Assembly (NCBI RefSeq): GCF_023065955.2
Contig: NW_026622963.1
Location: forward strand, 10,919,001 to 10,983,000
Reading direction: 5' to 3'
DNA from: Ursus arctos
Taxonomy: Eukaryota; Chordata; Mammalia; Carnivora; Ursidae
Length of the DNA: 64,000 nucleotides
This document shows positions 25,021 through 36,067 of this stretch, one piece after another. The notes below the pieces were generated by a model. That model did no database searches. It was not told the origin of the DNA and saw nothing but the letters and a program-made list of their open reading frames with translations. Made by a program: the position numbers and the translations under genes. How positions within the stretch are numbered: the first letter of the stretch is position 1; each line of letters begins with the position of its first letter.

Positions 25021-25287
25021 TGTACTACTCAGACTGAGGCAGAGAACATTTGGGTGTCCCTGAAGTCTCCTTCAAGCTCCGTTCAGGCAGACCTCCCACT
25101 CCACCGTTAGACCAACTGCACTGCAGGTCAGCTTTTTGTGTTCTTGACCTTCATGGACATGAAATCACATTCTGGGTGTTGTTTTGTGTCTGGATGTTTT
25201 TCAACACCATGTCTGTGAAACTCATCCATGCTGTTGTGTGTGTTAGTAGTTTGTTCATTCTTGTTGCTGTGTAGTAGTTTATTTGGG
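25021..25287 (-). mobile_element. L1-like fragment
   Basis: The plus strand reads GAAACTCATCCATGCTGTTG and TTCATTCTTGTTGCTGTGTAG, which resemble the antisense of the L1 ORF2 end. Short and worn. Confidence 0.55.
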
Positions 25288-25655
25288 TAGTGCTGTGGGC
25301 TGGATTGTATGTCCTCCAAAATCATGGATCGAAGCCCTAGCCCCAGTATGACTGTATTTGGAAATTGGGTCTTTAAGGAGGTAACCAAGGTTAAAGGAGG
25401 TCACGAGGCGGGGGACCTGATCCATAGGACTGGTGTCCTTATGAGAAGAGGAAAAGACACCAGGAGCACTCGCGCATCGAGGTAAGGCCACAGGATAGCA
25501 AGAACGCAGCCGCCTGCAAGCTAAGGAGAGAGGTCTCATCGGAAACCAAGCCTACGGGTACCTTGATCTTGGACTTCCAGCTCCAGGACGGTGAGAAAAT
25601 AAACATCTGTTGTTGAAGCCCCCGGGCTGAGGTTTCTGTTCTGGCAGCCTGAGCA
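25288..25655 (+). mobile_element. MaLR-type LTR remnant
   Basis: The LTR order is clear: GTGGGCTGGATTGTATGTCC, TGACTGTATTTGGAAATTGG, GGACTGGTGTCCTTATGAG, CACAGGATAGCAAGAACGC, ACCTTGATCTTGGACTTCC, GTGAGAAAATAAACATCTG, then CTGGCAGCCTGAGCAGG. It is an ancient non-coding ERVL-MaLR (MLT1/MST-like) LTR. Confidence 0.85.
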
Positions 25656-26119
25656 GGCCGGTGCAGGTGGGTCTTAATCGGGGGCTATCACAAATACTGC
25701 GGCTCTGCATCTTCTTCCACGTGATGTTCGGCAGGCATAAGCGCTTATTTCTATTTAGCACGTTTCCAGGAGTGGGACACGCAGTAGATACATTGGTAGA
25801 AAAAAAGAAGAAAGAAAATGAAAGAAAGAGAGAGAGAGGAGAAGAAGAAAAGAAATTATTTTGGAACCATTTGAGAATAAGTTATGGCAGATACACTCTC
25901 TCACCAAAACCGCATTACAGCCCGTGAAGTCAGGGCACTCTGTTACCACTGTCTCATCAATAGACCCCATTCAGTTTCACCACCGATCCCAATCATGCCC
26001 TTCATATCCAAAGGGGCCCATCCATGCTCACGCGTTACCCTTAGTTGTCCTGCCTCCTCAGCCTCCTGCAGTCGATCTTTCCTTTCTGGACTCTGACACT
26101 TGCGAAGATTACAGCCTGG
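25656..26119. other. Intergenic with purine run
   Basis: No gene seen. A nearly pure A/G run of about 55 bp at 25800-25855 could be triplex-prone; the rest may be worn L1. Confidence 0.45.
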
Positions 26120-26810
26120 CTGTTCTGTAAAATGTCCCTCAATGTGAGTTGACTTGATGTCACGTGTGTTTGGCAGGACCGGCACAGAAGGGACGCTGTG
26201 TGCTTCCCATGCACTCTAACATCTTGTACGCAGTCAATCTGTGCCATTACTGGGGAGGTCAACGTTTAACACTTGGTTAAGACGCTGTCTGCCAGGCTTC
26301 TTCACTGTTAAATTAATTAATAAGTATAATGCACTTATCAATTTATAAGCAATTAATAAATATTTTATGGGACGAGAGTTTGAGATTGTGCAAATATCAT
26401 CTTCCTCATGAAGATTTCACCCGACAGTTTCAGCATCCACTGGTGATTCTTGCCTGAATCTACTATTCCTACAACGGTTGCAAAATCATGGTTTTCAGAT
26501 TTCATGATCTCGTCTCTATTTTTCAGGTGGCATTCTAATCTAAGGAAGAGCTTTCTGTTCTTCTCATGTGTCTAGTCATTTACTTCTTTTTTTTTTTTAA
26601 GATTTTATTTTTAAGTAATCTCTACACCCAGCGTGGGGCTCGAACTCACAACCCCGAGATCAAGAGTCACATTGACTGAACCAGCCAGGCGCCCTATTCA
26701 TCTACTTCTTTATGTTAATATGGACTCATGGATTCTATCACTATTCATTTTGATGCTCACATTGTCACAGATTTGGCCATTAGAAGCCTTTTGAGTTGAC
26801 TTTTGTGTCC
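26120..26810. mobile_element. Old L1 (L1ME-like) 3' region, left part
   Basis: It contains TAAAATGTCCCTCAATGTGAG, CAGCATCCACTGGTGATTC, GACTCATGGATTC and CATTTTGATGCTCACATTG, wording I recall from old L1 3' regions. The same block recurs at 19480-20340. A short SINE (26588-26695) is inserted in it. Confidence 0.65.
26588..26695 (-). mobile_element. CAN-SINE, short form
   Basis: Antisense: T-run, TTTTTAAGTAATCTCTACACC, GTGGGGCTCGAACTC, head complement CCAGCCAGGCGCCC. Flanks GTCATTTACTTCTTT and TTCATCTACTTCTTT form the duplication. Confidence 0.92.
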
Positions 26811-27613
26811 TTTAAAAACGTATTTTTAATTGTGATAAAATACACATAAAATAAAATCGACCATCTAAAACATTTCGGTGTGCAGCTTCCGTGGCACTGA
26901 GGACCTTCGTCCTGTGGCCCCACTATCACCACCATCCACCTGCAGATTCTCTTCATCTGACAAAACTGAAGCTCTGTGCCCTTTAAACAATGGCTGCCTA
27001 CTGGTCACTCCTTCAGTCCCTGGCAACCACCATTCTACTTTCTGTGTCTATGAATTTGACTGTTCTCGGCACCTCACATAAGTGAAATCATTCAGTATTT
27101 GTCCTTTTGTGACTAACCTATCTCACTTAGCATAATGTCTTTGAGGTTTATCCATGTTACAGCATATGTCAGAATGTCCTTCCTTTTTAAGGCTGAATAA
27201 TATCCAATTACACATACAGACCTCATTTTCCGTTGATGGGACACCGGGGTTGTTTCCACCTTTTGGCTATTGCCATAATGTTGCTAGGCACCTGAGCATA
27301 CTTTGAGTTTCTTTGAGTCCTGCTTTTAATGCTTTTGGGTAGCTACCCGGAAGGGAAATTGCTGGATCATACAGTAATTCTATTTTCAATTTTTTGAGGA
27401 ACCATCATACTGCTCCACATAGTGACCACACCAACAGTGATAAAGTGTTCCAATTTCTTCACATCCTTGCCAACACTTGTTATTTCCTGTTTTTTGATAA
27501 TAGCCATCCTAATTCATGTGAGGTGGTATCTCATTGTGGTTTTGATTTCTAGTTTCCTAATGATTACTGATGTTAAACATTTTTTCCTGTGCTCATTGGC
27601 TATTTGTATATCT

Positions 27614-27654
27614 TTTTTTTTTATTTTATTTTTCTATCTATCTATCTATCTATC

Positions 27655-27693
<39 letters not shown>

Positions 27694-27860
27694 ATCTATC
27701 TATCAAGAGAGACAGAGCACAAGCAGGGGGAACGGCTGGCAGAGGGAGAAGCAGGCTCCCCACTGAGCAGGGACCCCGCGTGGGGCTCAGTTCCAGGACC
27801 CTGGGATCATGACCTGTGCTGAAGGCAGACGCTTTACCAAATGAGCCACGCTGACACCCC
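27614..27860 (-). mobile_element. CAN-SINE with (TCTA)n-expanded tail
   Basis: In antisense: T-run, then a TCTA tract, then a body with GAAGCAGGCTCCCCACTGAG and a decayed head complement. Flanks GCTATTTGTATATCT and GCCGTTCGTATATCT are its target duplication, and the L1 reads on across it. Confidence 0.9.
27639..27705. repeat. (TCTA)n microsatellite
   Basis: About 16 tetramers with two ATCATC breaks, in the tail of the SINE. Probably polymorphic. Confidence 0.95.
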
Positions 27861-28030
27861 AGCCGTTCGTATATCTTCTTCGAAGTAATATTTATTCAAG
27901 TCCTCTGCCTGTATTTTAACTGGGCCGTTTGATTTTTTTGTCATTGTGTGTAGGAATTCTTTATATATTCTGGATTGTATCTTGTCTCCTGTCGACATGT
28001 CTCCATCATTCTCTGACTGCTTTCTGTCTG

Positions 28031-28350
28031 ACATGGTAAGAAGTTTCAGAGGGTCTACTTCTCCTGACCCAGCCCTGGCATCAGCCAGGCATTTGGAAGC
28101 AGATTTGGCTTCTAGGTTTGCTCATTGCTCTTAGAGGGGGGCTGTCTTCCCAGGCCCTGTTAGTGGTCAGAGCTATAGAATGGGTGTGTATATACATATA
28201 CTTATATGTATGTCTATATCTATATATTGAAAACTGTAAGTCACATCAATACCTCTATTTCCAACCCATCACCACGGGATTCATTCTAGCTTCTTCCCTT
28301 CCACGTGTGCACCTTCCTTCTCCAACAGCGAGAAATCGGGTTCCCGCCAT
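28031..28350. mobile_element. Old L1 (L1ME-like) 3' region, right part
   Basis: It resumes the older L1 after the inserted L1: GCATCAGCCAGGCATTTGG, TTGCTCATTGCTCTTAG, a TATA-rich tract, then GATTCATTCTAGCTTCTTCC. Confidence 0.6.
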
Positions 28351-30542
28351 CCTCCGTGCGTTTACTTATTCCTCGATCCCTTTGTAAGTAGCAAATCTCT
28401 TGACCTCCTGGCCACCACTTCACTTGGCCATCTCCCTGCTCCACGCCAACCCTCTTGCTGCCTTCAGTGTGTATTGGGGAAGGGAAAGGAGTCCTAATGG
28501 CTTTGGAGCGAATTACTCAATTATTTAGGGAGGAAGGAAGCAGTAAGCAAGAGCAGTCCTGGGTTTGTAGAGTGTGGGCAGCTTCTCTGCATTTCTGCCC
28601 TACGTAATTGGCTGAAAGCTCAGGGACTTGCCTTTAATGGCCCCCAGGGCTGTGACTTCTGCCTCTGCTTCAGTGCTCCGGTGAAGCTCCCGGGCAAGGC
28701 TAGACGCCTGCTGGCGGCTGCTGGAGGCAGCCATGCCGTGCTGGGCCCGCCCAGCACTTGAACCCTACCCAGAGACCCTGCACCTGGCAAGGTCAGGCAT
28801 GATGCTGGGGCCTTGGGCCCCCCCACGCCAGCCCGGGGAAACTGGGCAGGTCTGTCCAAGGAGATCAGGCTGGAAATTAAAAGAGATTCATAACTGATGT
28901 AGAAGCTCTTAGCTGAGAGCAGCCTCCTTACCCCCAATACATTTAAGCTGTATTTTACCAAATGAATTAGAGGCTTCCTTTCATACCAGCCACTGGAGCA
29001 CTTTGCCTGCCACTGTGTTCCAGCCCTTCCACCCACACAGGGACACCCAAGAAGGGGACCGGCAGCTCTGTCCGAATGAAGCCCTGGCCTAGGTGCGGCA
29101 CTGGGTTTCAGCCACAGTTGGGCAGCCAGACGACAAGTGCCTGCCTGCCTCCCAGCCTGGGGAGGCCTTAGGAACATGGCCTGCTGTGGATGAGGGGCTA
29201 ATGTGCCTCCCTGGTTCTCCCCCCTGTGCATGTGACCCACCCCTCTCTTAGAAACACATCCCCCCTGTGGCTCTGTAGTGATTGAGGTCAACCCAATTCA
29301 GAAGGCTTGAACCCGTGTGTCCGGAGTGGCTGCCTGGACTGGATGCTGGGGAATCAGACCCATTCCTACCCTGGGAGCCTGAAGGAACTGCTGTCGCACT
29401 CAGCAAAGTGTGTCTGCAGCCACAGCAGGCCCAGCCAGAGCGCCACGTGTGTTCAGAGGAAGGAGTCCTGCTGTCTGGTCATGGATGGTTTCATGTTGAA
29501 GGAGGCGGAGAGGAAGAAAGCTCATGGCTCTTGGAGGTGAAGTGCACAGCTCTTTACAGTGTATAAAGCATGTCAGTATGTAAAATCATCCCCAAGGGCA
29601 GATCGGGAAGTGGAAACCGCTGTATCCCGGTGCAGGGCACAGGCCTGGTCGATAGAAGGTACACAGTTCATCTGTGCTAAGTGAACAAAGGGGTCCCAGA
29701 GGCTGGGGCAGCGGCTCCTCCCCGCAGGGCCTATGAGCCAGGGCTGGGCAGAGGAAGACCTTTACTTAGGAGCCCTAAGCCTGGAAAAGAATAAGGTACC
29801 CCCCGCTTCCCACGTGCAAATTAAAATAAAGCCAGTCCTAAATCACAAAATAAGACTAAGGAAGTCCTACAATGGTCTGAGTTTTTCCATTATGACTCTG
29901 AAATGATTTTTTAAATGAATAATTTCTCCCAAACTTCTCATTTGGGTGTGCCCTGCTTTGCTGGTGTCCAGGCAACTACAGGGCCTGGCCCATTCCGTCC
30001 TAGCTGGGTGCCTCCTCCTCTTACGGACTCTGGCATGGACTCCTGGCGACAGGACCTCGGCGGCGCAGAAAGATCCCAGCCGTGAGGTCCAGCAGGCCTG
30101 GATTTGAACAGGACACCACCGCTCAGCAGATCAGACCCTGAATGAAGGGCTCGTCCCAGCCACATGGTGGCACTGGGCATGACGGAAATGAAATAAGGCG
30201 TGCAAAGGGTCTGGTGCACAGCGGGTGCTCCGGAAGTCCCATGCGGGTCCTTAGCTTTCTGCAGCTCTCACCAGAAGCCGACCTTGACAGCAGAACCCTG
30301 GCGGCCTTCTGAGTCAGAGGTGGGACAGCGTGGCCAAGCCTGAGAGCCAGCGTCTTCTCCCACTGCAGGCTCAGTCTGAGTGCAGGGCCGGAGATGGGCC
30401 CTCTGTCCGGGGACCTGCCCCTCTCCTCTGGGCCATTCTAAGCAGAGTATTCAGGAAGTGTGCACAATGGGCTTATTGTTATTCGAGTAAAACAGAAATA
30501 GCTTTGGAACTGAAGACGGTGGCGGGGGTGGGGTGCCAGGGC
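28351..30542. other. Intergenic, with two candidate conserved blocks
   Basis: No gene seen; a 223-codon minus frame at 28620-29291 has no recognisable domain. Two AT-rich repeat-free islands stand out in GC-rich DNA: 28860-29000 (GGAAATTAAAAGAG, CAAATGAATTAGAGG) and 29800-29945 (GCAAATTAAAATAAAGCC, TAAATGAATAATTTC). They may be conserved regulatory elements. Confidence 0.35.
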
Positions 30543-30692
30543 TGGTGGTACTTGCTTTTTTAGGGAAGCTTTTTCCTGAGGGAAGCTCAGACTCACAAAG
30601 GTGAGCTTTGGGTGGGCCACCCAAGGGCACTCAACGTGCCCCTCCCTCATCCTCCCTCATTCCCCAGACCTGCGCCCAGCACCAGCCCCCAC
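30543..30692 (+). repeat. Left arm of a 150-bp inverted repeat
   Basis: This arm, starting TGGTGGTACTTGC and ending CAGCCCCCAC, is the reverse complement of 31794-31944 with about 11 differences and one indel, near 92% identity. Similarity extends weakly outwards to about 30530. At 30608-30624 it holds a 17-bp palindrome, TTGGGTGGGCCACCCAA. I do not recognise it as a known repeat family. Confidence 0.93.
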
Positions 30693-31126
30693 GCCTTCCC
30701 TCCTCATTTCCTCCTGCCTTTGTCTGTCCCTGTGCCTTCACGCCCTCCCTCTGTTGGAGGTCAGGCCCAGGCTGCCAGAACCACTCTGCCCACGCCCAGA
30801 ACAGGAAGTGCCCGGAGACCTACCCCCCACCCCAAGGACCAGCGGTGCAGAGGTATCAACACCCCAGCTCGCTTGTCCCTGACTGGGACAACTCTGAGGG
30901 GTCCCCGAACTTCCCGTGGGATTGGGCCAAAGTCTGTGCAACTTTGCTCGATGCCATGCTGGCTTGGCTTCTTCTTCTTTGCTTCCCCATCCCACTTCCT
31001 CCTTCTCTGCTGTTCTTTTCTCCCCAGATAGCATCCTGATAAATCACTTTCACACAATCCTTCCCTCAGCCTGTGGCAGGGGAGTGCTCCCCCGGCCCAG
31101 TGAAGGGAGGTGTCTGGGAGAGGTCA

Positions 31127-31155
31127 GTCGTCGTTGTCGTCGTCGTTGTCGTCGT
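31127..31155 (+). repeat. (GTC/GTT)n trinucleotide tract
   Basis: About nine triplets, GTCGTCGTT repeated, keeping seven or eight CpGs. It lies in the spacer of the inverted repeat. Confidence 0.93.
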
Positions 31156-31793
31156 GGGACAGGCTTCCCAGAGCTGGTGTGTGCCCCGCCTGACTGGCCT
31201 CTGTCCTCATGGAGGGGAAGGGGGGGAGGAGGAGAAAGGGGCCTTCCTGCCTTTGCCCCCTCTGCAGCCCTGGAGTGGAGGTGCTCACTGAGCTTTCTGC
31301 TGCCGTAAGGTGGGCACTGAACACACGCCAATGGGGGCCAAGGCCGGCATGTTTAGAACACTTCCTTCGTCAGCAGACCACTTATGCGAGAGTCTGGGGG
31401 CCACCACCCGGGGCCTCCAGCCAGTCACGCCCATTTTACAGGGGGGAAATCAGAACGGGGGCGGGGGCACTCCACGTGGCGCTCTGCCTTGCAGTGGCGC
31501 TTCTCAAATCCTTGGCTCCCTTCCCAGAACTCCCACTTTGGGGGGAAGAGAATAGATTGCGTTCTAGATGTTCAGCAACAAAGGCAAAGTGGCTGAGTGG
31601 CGGTAATGAATAGCAAGAAAGAGGAGTCAAGAGGGCAGGCTCGCGCTTCAGCCGGAATGGACGTGCAGGGACAGGAAGCACGGTCGCTGCTCGGAGGACG
31701 GTCCACAGCTGAAGCCAGGCGGGAGAGGCACCCCTGTCCTGCTCCATCACAAACCAACTGCTGGCACGGAGGGAAGGCATCCTGCAGGGGAGG

Positions 31794-31944
31794 GTGGGGG
31801 CTCATGCTGGGTGCAGGTCTGGAGAATGAGGGAGAATGAGGGAGGGGCAGGTTGAGTGCCTTTGGGTGGGCCACCTAAAGCTCAGCTTTGTGAGTCTGAG
31901 TTTCCCTCAGGAAAAAGCTTCCCTAAAAAAAGCAAGTACCACCA
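31794..31944 (-). repeat. Right arm of the 150-bp inverted repeat
   Basis: Reverse complement of 30543-30692. The 1,101-bp spacer is GC-rich and not obviously repetitive apart from a GTC/GTT tract. Together the arms could form a long stem in single-stranded DNA or RNA. Confidence 0.93.
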
Positions 31945-32093
31945 TCCTGCACGGACGTTTGGCCGTGATGGGGCTAGGGGCTGCCCATTAAGGACACCCT
32001 GAACCAAACTCAAGCCCCTGGGATGTTCCTGAAACTTTTCAAGGACTTTCCAGAGAGGGCCTAGCCAGGACGGGAATTGGGGTATGCATAGGG

Positions 32094-32310
32094 TTACTAG
32101 ATAAAACACGGGACATCCAGTTAAATTTGAATCTCAGAAAACAGCAAAGAATGTTTTTAGTATAAACTTGTCTCTAATATTGCATAAGATGTACTTATAC
32201 TAAAAAGTTATTCATTGTTAATCTGAAATTCAAACTTAACTGGGTGTCCTGTATTGATTAATTTACTAATTACTTTTTTTTTTTTTTTGCTACATCTAGC
32301 AACCCTAGGT
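32094..32310. mobile_element. Foldback DNA-transposon remnant
   Basis: The left end AGGGTTACTAGATAAAACAC and right end CTACATCTAGCAACCCT pair. Inside, CCAGTTAAATTTGAATCTCAG pairs with CTGAAATTCAAACTTAACTGG, and TAGTATAA with TTATACTA. The whole element can fold on itself, as in palindromic non-autonomous hAT-like families. Confidence 0.75.
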
Positions 32311-33283
32311 GAGGGCCAAAATGGTTGAAGAAACAGGACATTTGCCCCAGTAGCCGGCCCACCCTGGGGGACAGGTGCGTTGGCCTTCAGTTTCAGGAGA
32401 GCGAGTTAGAACCAGAAGATGGAAATGATGGCATTTGGAAATAACAGCTCTATGGTCTGTTGGAGAGATATGTCTGTTGGACATATGGTCTGTTGGAGAG
32501 AATAAGTGGCAGGATGAAGTTACAGGCCAGTCGCCTGAGTGGCTGCTGCTTCTGAGCAACCTCAGACTTCGGCCTCTCAGCCTCGGTCTCCCCATCTGTG
32601 CCCTCCATGGACCTGCCTCTGACCCCACAGGCCCTGAAGTCCACAGCAGCCTGCTTTGTATCCTTATTCCCACCATGTTTCTCTGGCGGGTGAATCCAGA
32701 GTAGCTGTCCCGAGTTTCTGGAACAATGGCCTGGTGAGGATGCAGAGGCCGGTGTGTCTCCCTACGCCCACCCGTGGATGTGGAAGCAGAGGGCGTGCTG
32801 CTGAGCCCTAAGGCCGTGCCCCCTGGGCTCACTGTGATGTGCAGACATGGTCCTGCAAGGCCCTTACTACATCTGGCCGGGCGTCTGGGGACCGGGCAGC
32901 CCTGAGCCCCTGCCTGGAGGGGAGAGGCTTCTGAGCAGCCGCTGACTTCAGGAACCAGCCCCAGCAAAGCCTTCCTCTTCACCCTGGCCCTGGAGGGCTC
33001 TTCCAGCGTCAGCGTTGGAGAGGACAAAGCCTCAGAGCAAACATCCCAGTTGAGGCCTTGCTCAGTGTTCAGTGGCCTGCTGCCCATAACCCCAAGCCTC
33101 GGAGTCAAGACTCACGTGCCCTGTGCCAGGCACCCCCATGAACACATAAGCCTCATAATAACTGGGTGGAAATGTTCCAGCCCCTGTGGCTCCATTGTTC
33201 CCATACACACGAGACAACAGAGGCTCTCAGAACTGCAGAGAACTTGTGGAAGCTGGTGAGTGGCAGGCTAGCACTTAACCCAG
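32311..33283. other. Intergenic, no gene seen
   Basis: GC-rich. It includes a 267-codon minus-strand open frame (32305-33108) with no recognisable domain. Near 32451-32501 an 18-bp word (TATGGTCTGTTGGAGAGA) occurs twice, 33 bp apart. A worn antisense MIR may occupy 33140-33283. Confidence 0.45.
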
Positions 33284-33473
33284 TTTTTTTTTTTTAAAGA
33301 TTTTATTTATTTGACAGAGAGAGACACAGTGATAGAGGGAACACAGCAGAGGGAGAGGGAGAAGCTGGCTTCCCGCTGAGCAGGGAGCCCAACGCAGGTC
33401 TTGATCCCAGGACCTTGGGATCATGACCTGAGCCGAAGGTAGACGTTTAACGACTGAGCCACCCAGGCGCCCC
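33284..33473 (-). mobile_element. CAN-SINE inserted in a MIR
   Basis: Full-length antisense copy with AAAGATTTTATTTATTTGAC and GAGCCACCCAGGCGCCCC. Flanks CTTAACCCAGTTTT and CTTTACCCCCAGTTTT look like a target duplication. An antisense MIR-like fragment (about 33140-33283) ends at the insertion. Confidence 0.92.
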
Positions 33474-34320
33474 TTTACCCCCAGTTTTAACCCCACCTGC
33501 GGGTTGGCTGCTTCCTCTGTCCCCTTCTCTGTCTGTACACTCAGTTCTCTGCTGGCAATTTCCCCCAAGGCCTCCAAGGCTTCCTGCACAGAAGCCCTTC
33601 TCCCACTCTTGCCCTCGGACGCCCCTCTAACACGGCACCTCCTCGCGGGCCCACCTGCCGCCCAGGACTCCTGGCATTTGCACAGCTCTCTCTAGTTTAC
33701 AGAGCTTTTCCCAGGATCTTATGTCATGTTGATTTCCCCAACGGAGACTCCAGCCCCAGTGGGGAGCATCTGTGGCTCTTGGGCAATTACCTCTGAGAGG
33801 CCAGAGGAAGCACCCATGTGCAAAGAGTTCCTTGCAAAATGTCAGACTATTCCAAGTAAACAGAAACAGGCCCTGAGCCAGCTCAGCTGCGGCAGGGAGG
33901 ATCCTGGGAATGAGGCCTCCCAGGCTGCAGCTCAATGCTCCCCTCGGCTTGCAAACCTCATCCCACTTCTCAGCACCTGCATGGAAGGACGCCCCGCTCA
34001 TTAGCTGCCCGAGGATCTGCAGAACCGCGAGCCCAGCTGCTTTTGCTCATTCCCCCTGGCCCCGGATGGCCAGTAGGCTACATGTGCAGTCCCGTAGCTG
34101 CTTCTTATTTCCACCGGGCTCCCACACCGATGCTGTAAAAGGGGACTGAGGACTCTTGGCCAGACTGAGACTCCTGACTCAGTTTCTCTTTAGTAAGTCT
34201 TTCCTCATCAAACTCTCTCTAGATCCCAGGGACCCATGTGCCCTGAGTGAGGTGGTGTTTGCAAAGCATAGAGTACACTGTACTTTGAGCCTAAACTTAA
34301 GTCCTGGCTCTGCTGCTTTT

Positions 34321-34521
34321 TTTTTTTTTTTTAAGATTTTATTTATTTATTTGACAGAGAGAGACAGCCAGTGAGAGAGGGAACACAAGCAGGGGGAGTG
34401 GGAGAGGGAGAAGCAGGATCCCAGCGGAGCAGGGAGCGCCATGTGGGGCTCGATCCCAGCACCCTGGGATCACGCCTGAGCCGAAGGCAGACGCTTAACG
34501 ACTGAGCCACCCAGGCGCCCC
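34321..34521 (-). mobile_element. CAN-SINE
   Basis: Full-length antisense copy: T-run, AAGATTTTATTTATTTATTT, body, then GAGCCACCCAGGCGCCCC. The duplication CTGCTGCTTTT is at 34310-34320 and 34523-34533, exact. Confidence 0.94.
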
Positions 34522-34589
34522 ACTGCTGCTTTTGACTTGTGTGCTTGTCAGGGCTGCCATAGACAGCTGCACAGGTTGTACACTACCTT

Positions 34590-34744
34590 GCTATTCAAAG
34601 TGGGGTCCAGAGACCAACAGCATCCTTATCACTTGGGAGCTTGTTAAAAATACAGAATTCAGGCCCCACCTCAGATTGACTGAATCAAAATCTGTTTTAA
34701 CAAGATCCCCAGGTGATTCAAACATCAAAGCTGGAGATCCACTG
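34590..34744 (+). mobile_element. MER5A-like hAT-Charlie element
   Basis: It reads ATTCAAAGTGGGGTCCAGAG, ATCACTTGGGAGCTTGTTA, GGCCCCACCTCAGA, CTGAATCAAAATCTG, then CAGGTGATTCAAAC and ATCCACTG. This is the order of the MER5A consensus as I remember it. Confidence 0.82.
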
Positions 34745-35779
34745 ACGAATAAGGATTCCAGGGAGCATCACGACACAGGCCGTGGCGTGACTGGCACTCC
34801 TGGGATCACATGACAAGCTGGCCTTGCTCGGGCGAATCCTCTTTGGGTGTCATCTCCTGGCCTCCAAATAGTGACAAGAATGCCTCCCTCTCCGAGGGGC
34901 TGTGCTGTGAAATGGGGGCCGAGTGGGGGGGCCTCACGGGGCTGGTGCTCCAGCAGGCCTGGCTCAGGCTGACACAGAGACGTCTCCTGGCATGTGAGCG
35001 CGGGAATTTGCACCGCACTGATGGCTTTTAGGAGAAACAGGGTCCTTATGTTTGGGAGCTAGAAAGTTTTCAGGGAATTCTCTGTTCAAGCGGGTATCCA
35101 ATTTGCACTCAATTTTCTAGAGGATGAAGCGGATGAAGGAGGTGGACTAGTGAAATGAGGGTAGAGGGCTGCGCTGGGATCAGAGCTGGGGTCTTGTCTG
35201 CCTCACTGCCCCCCCACCCGCACCCCTCCTCCCCACCCCCTTCACACTCAGGCACTACTCTGTCTTCAACGCCTGCTGGAGATAAACTAGAGAGGACTGA
35301 GATAAAATTCACATCTTCCTTAAAATAGAATACCTTAGTAGATAAATGGATAGCTCTTTCCCAGGCTTAAAGAGGGGATGTCAGGACAGATGAGAGCATC
35401 GGAAAGGAGTATGTGGACACCTACTTTCTAAGCACTTACAGTGTTGCTAGGCCTTGTACTGAGCTCCAAATGCAGGATGAAGACACTGACCCGTTCTCAC
35501 TTTCCTCCCAGTCTGGAAAGGACACATGACCTATGCTCCAGAAAAGCTAACAGTACAACGCCCTGGTTGTGAAGTCCACTGACTTTATGTATTACCGGAG
35601 GGGTTAAGCCAAGAATGAGAAATCGCTGGGTGAAGTAGACATGGAAGATTCTAGAAGATGCGGTATTGGAAAGGCCTGAGGGCAGGTAGGATTAGATCGG
35701 AATAGAGAGCAATGAGTACAAAACTAGAAATTTCAAGGTATGTCTATGGGACAGGATGGCTTGATTCATCTAGAACAGG
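34745..35779. other. Intergenic with L2-like traces
   Basis: No gene seen. Around 35360-35530 the phrases TTTCTAAGCACTTACAGTG and GCAGGATGAAGACACTGACC suggest worn antisense L2. Confidence 0.4.
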
Positions 35780-36025
35780 GCTATAATCCATTGGGGCTGC
35801 CGTAACAAAATTCCACAGACTGGGAGGCTTATAAACAACAGAAATCTATTTCTCACGGTTCTGTAGATGGGAAAATTCAAGATCAAGCCACTGGCAGATT
35901 CTATGTCTGATGAAAGCCAGCTTCCTGATTCAGAAATGGCCTTTTTTTCACTGTGTCCACACAGGGCAGAAGGGGTGAGGGATTTTCTCTAGAGTCTCTT
36001 ATAAAGACACTAATCCCAGCTTTCG

Positions 36026-36067
<42 letters not shown>

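Larger units (their letters stand above)
26815..28030 (-). mobile_element. L1 fragment inserted in an older L1
   Basis: On the minus strand this is L1 ORF2 C-terminal region and 3' UTR. The plus strand shows AACCACCATTCTACTTTCTG, CTTAGCATAATGTCTTTGAG, GGTATCTCATTGTGGTTTTG and TTCTTTATATATTCTGG. A SINE (27614-27860) splits it. Older L1 sequence lies on both sides. Confidence 0.82.

Noticed and set aside
25288..25655. Possible endogenous retrovirus with genes
   Set aside because: Only an old solitary MaLR-type LTR is present here, as at 35780-36224; there is no internal coding region beside either.
27639..27705. CRISPR-like spaced repeats
   Set aside because: This is a plain tetranucleotide microsatellite in a mammalian SINE tail.
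28620..29291. 223-codon open frame, minus strand
   Set aside because: It overlaps an AT-rich candidate regulatory island and its translation resembles no protein I know.
32305..33108. 267-codon open frame, minus strand, the longest in the window
   Set aside because: No recognisable domain, low-complexity Ser/Pro/Arg-rich composition typical of GC-rich non-coding DNA, and it runs into the foldback element at its 3' end.
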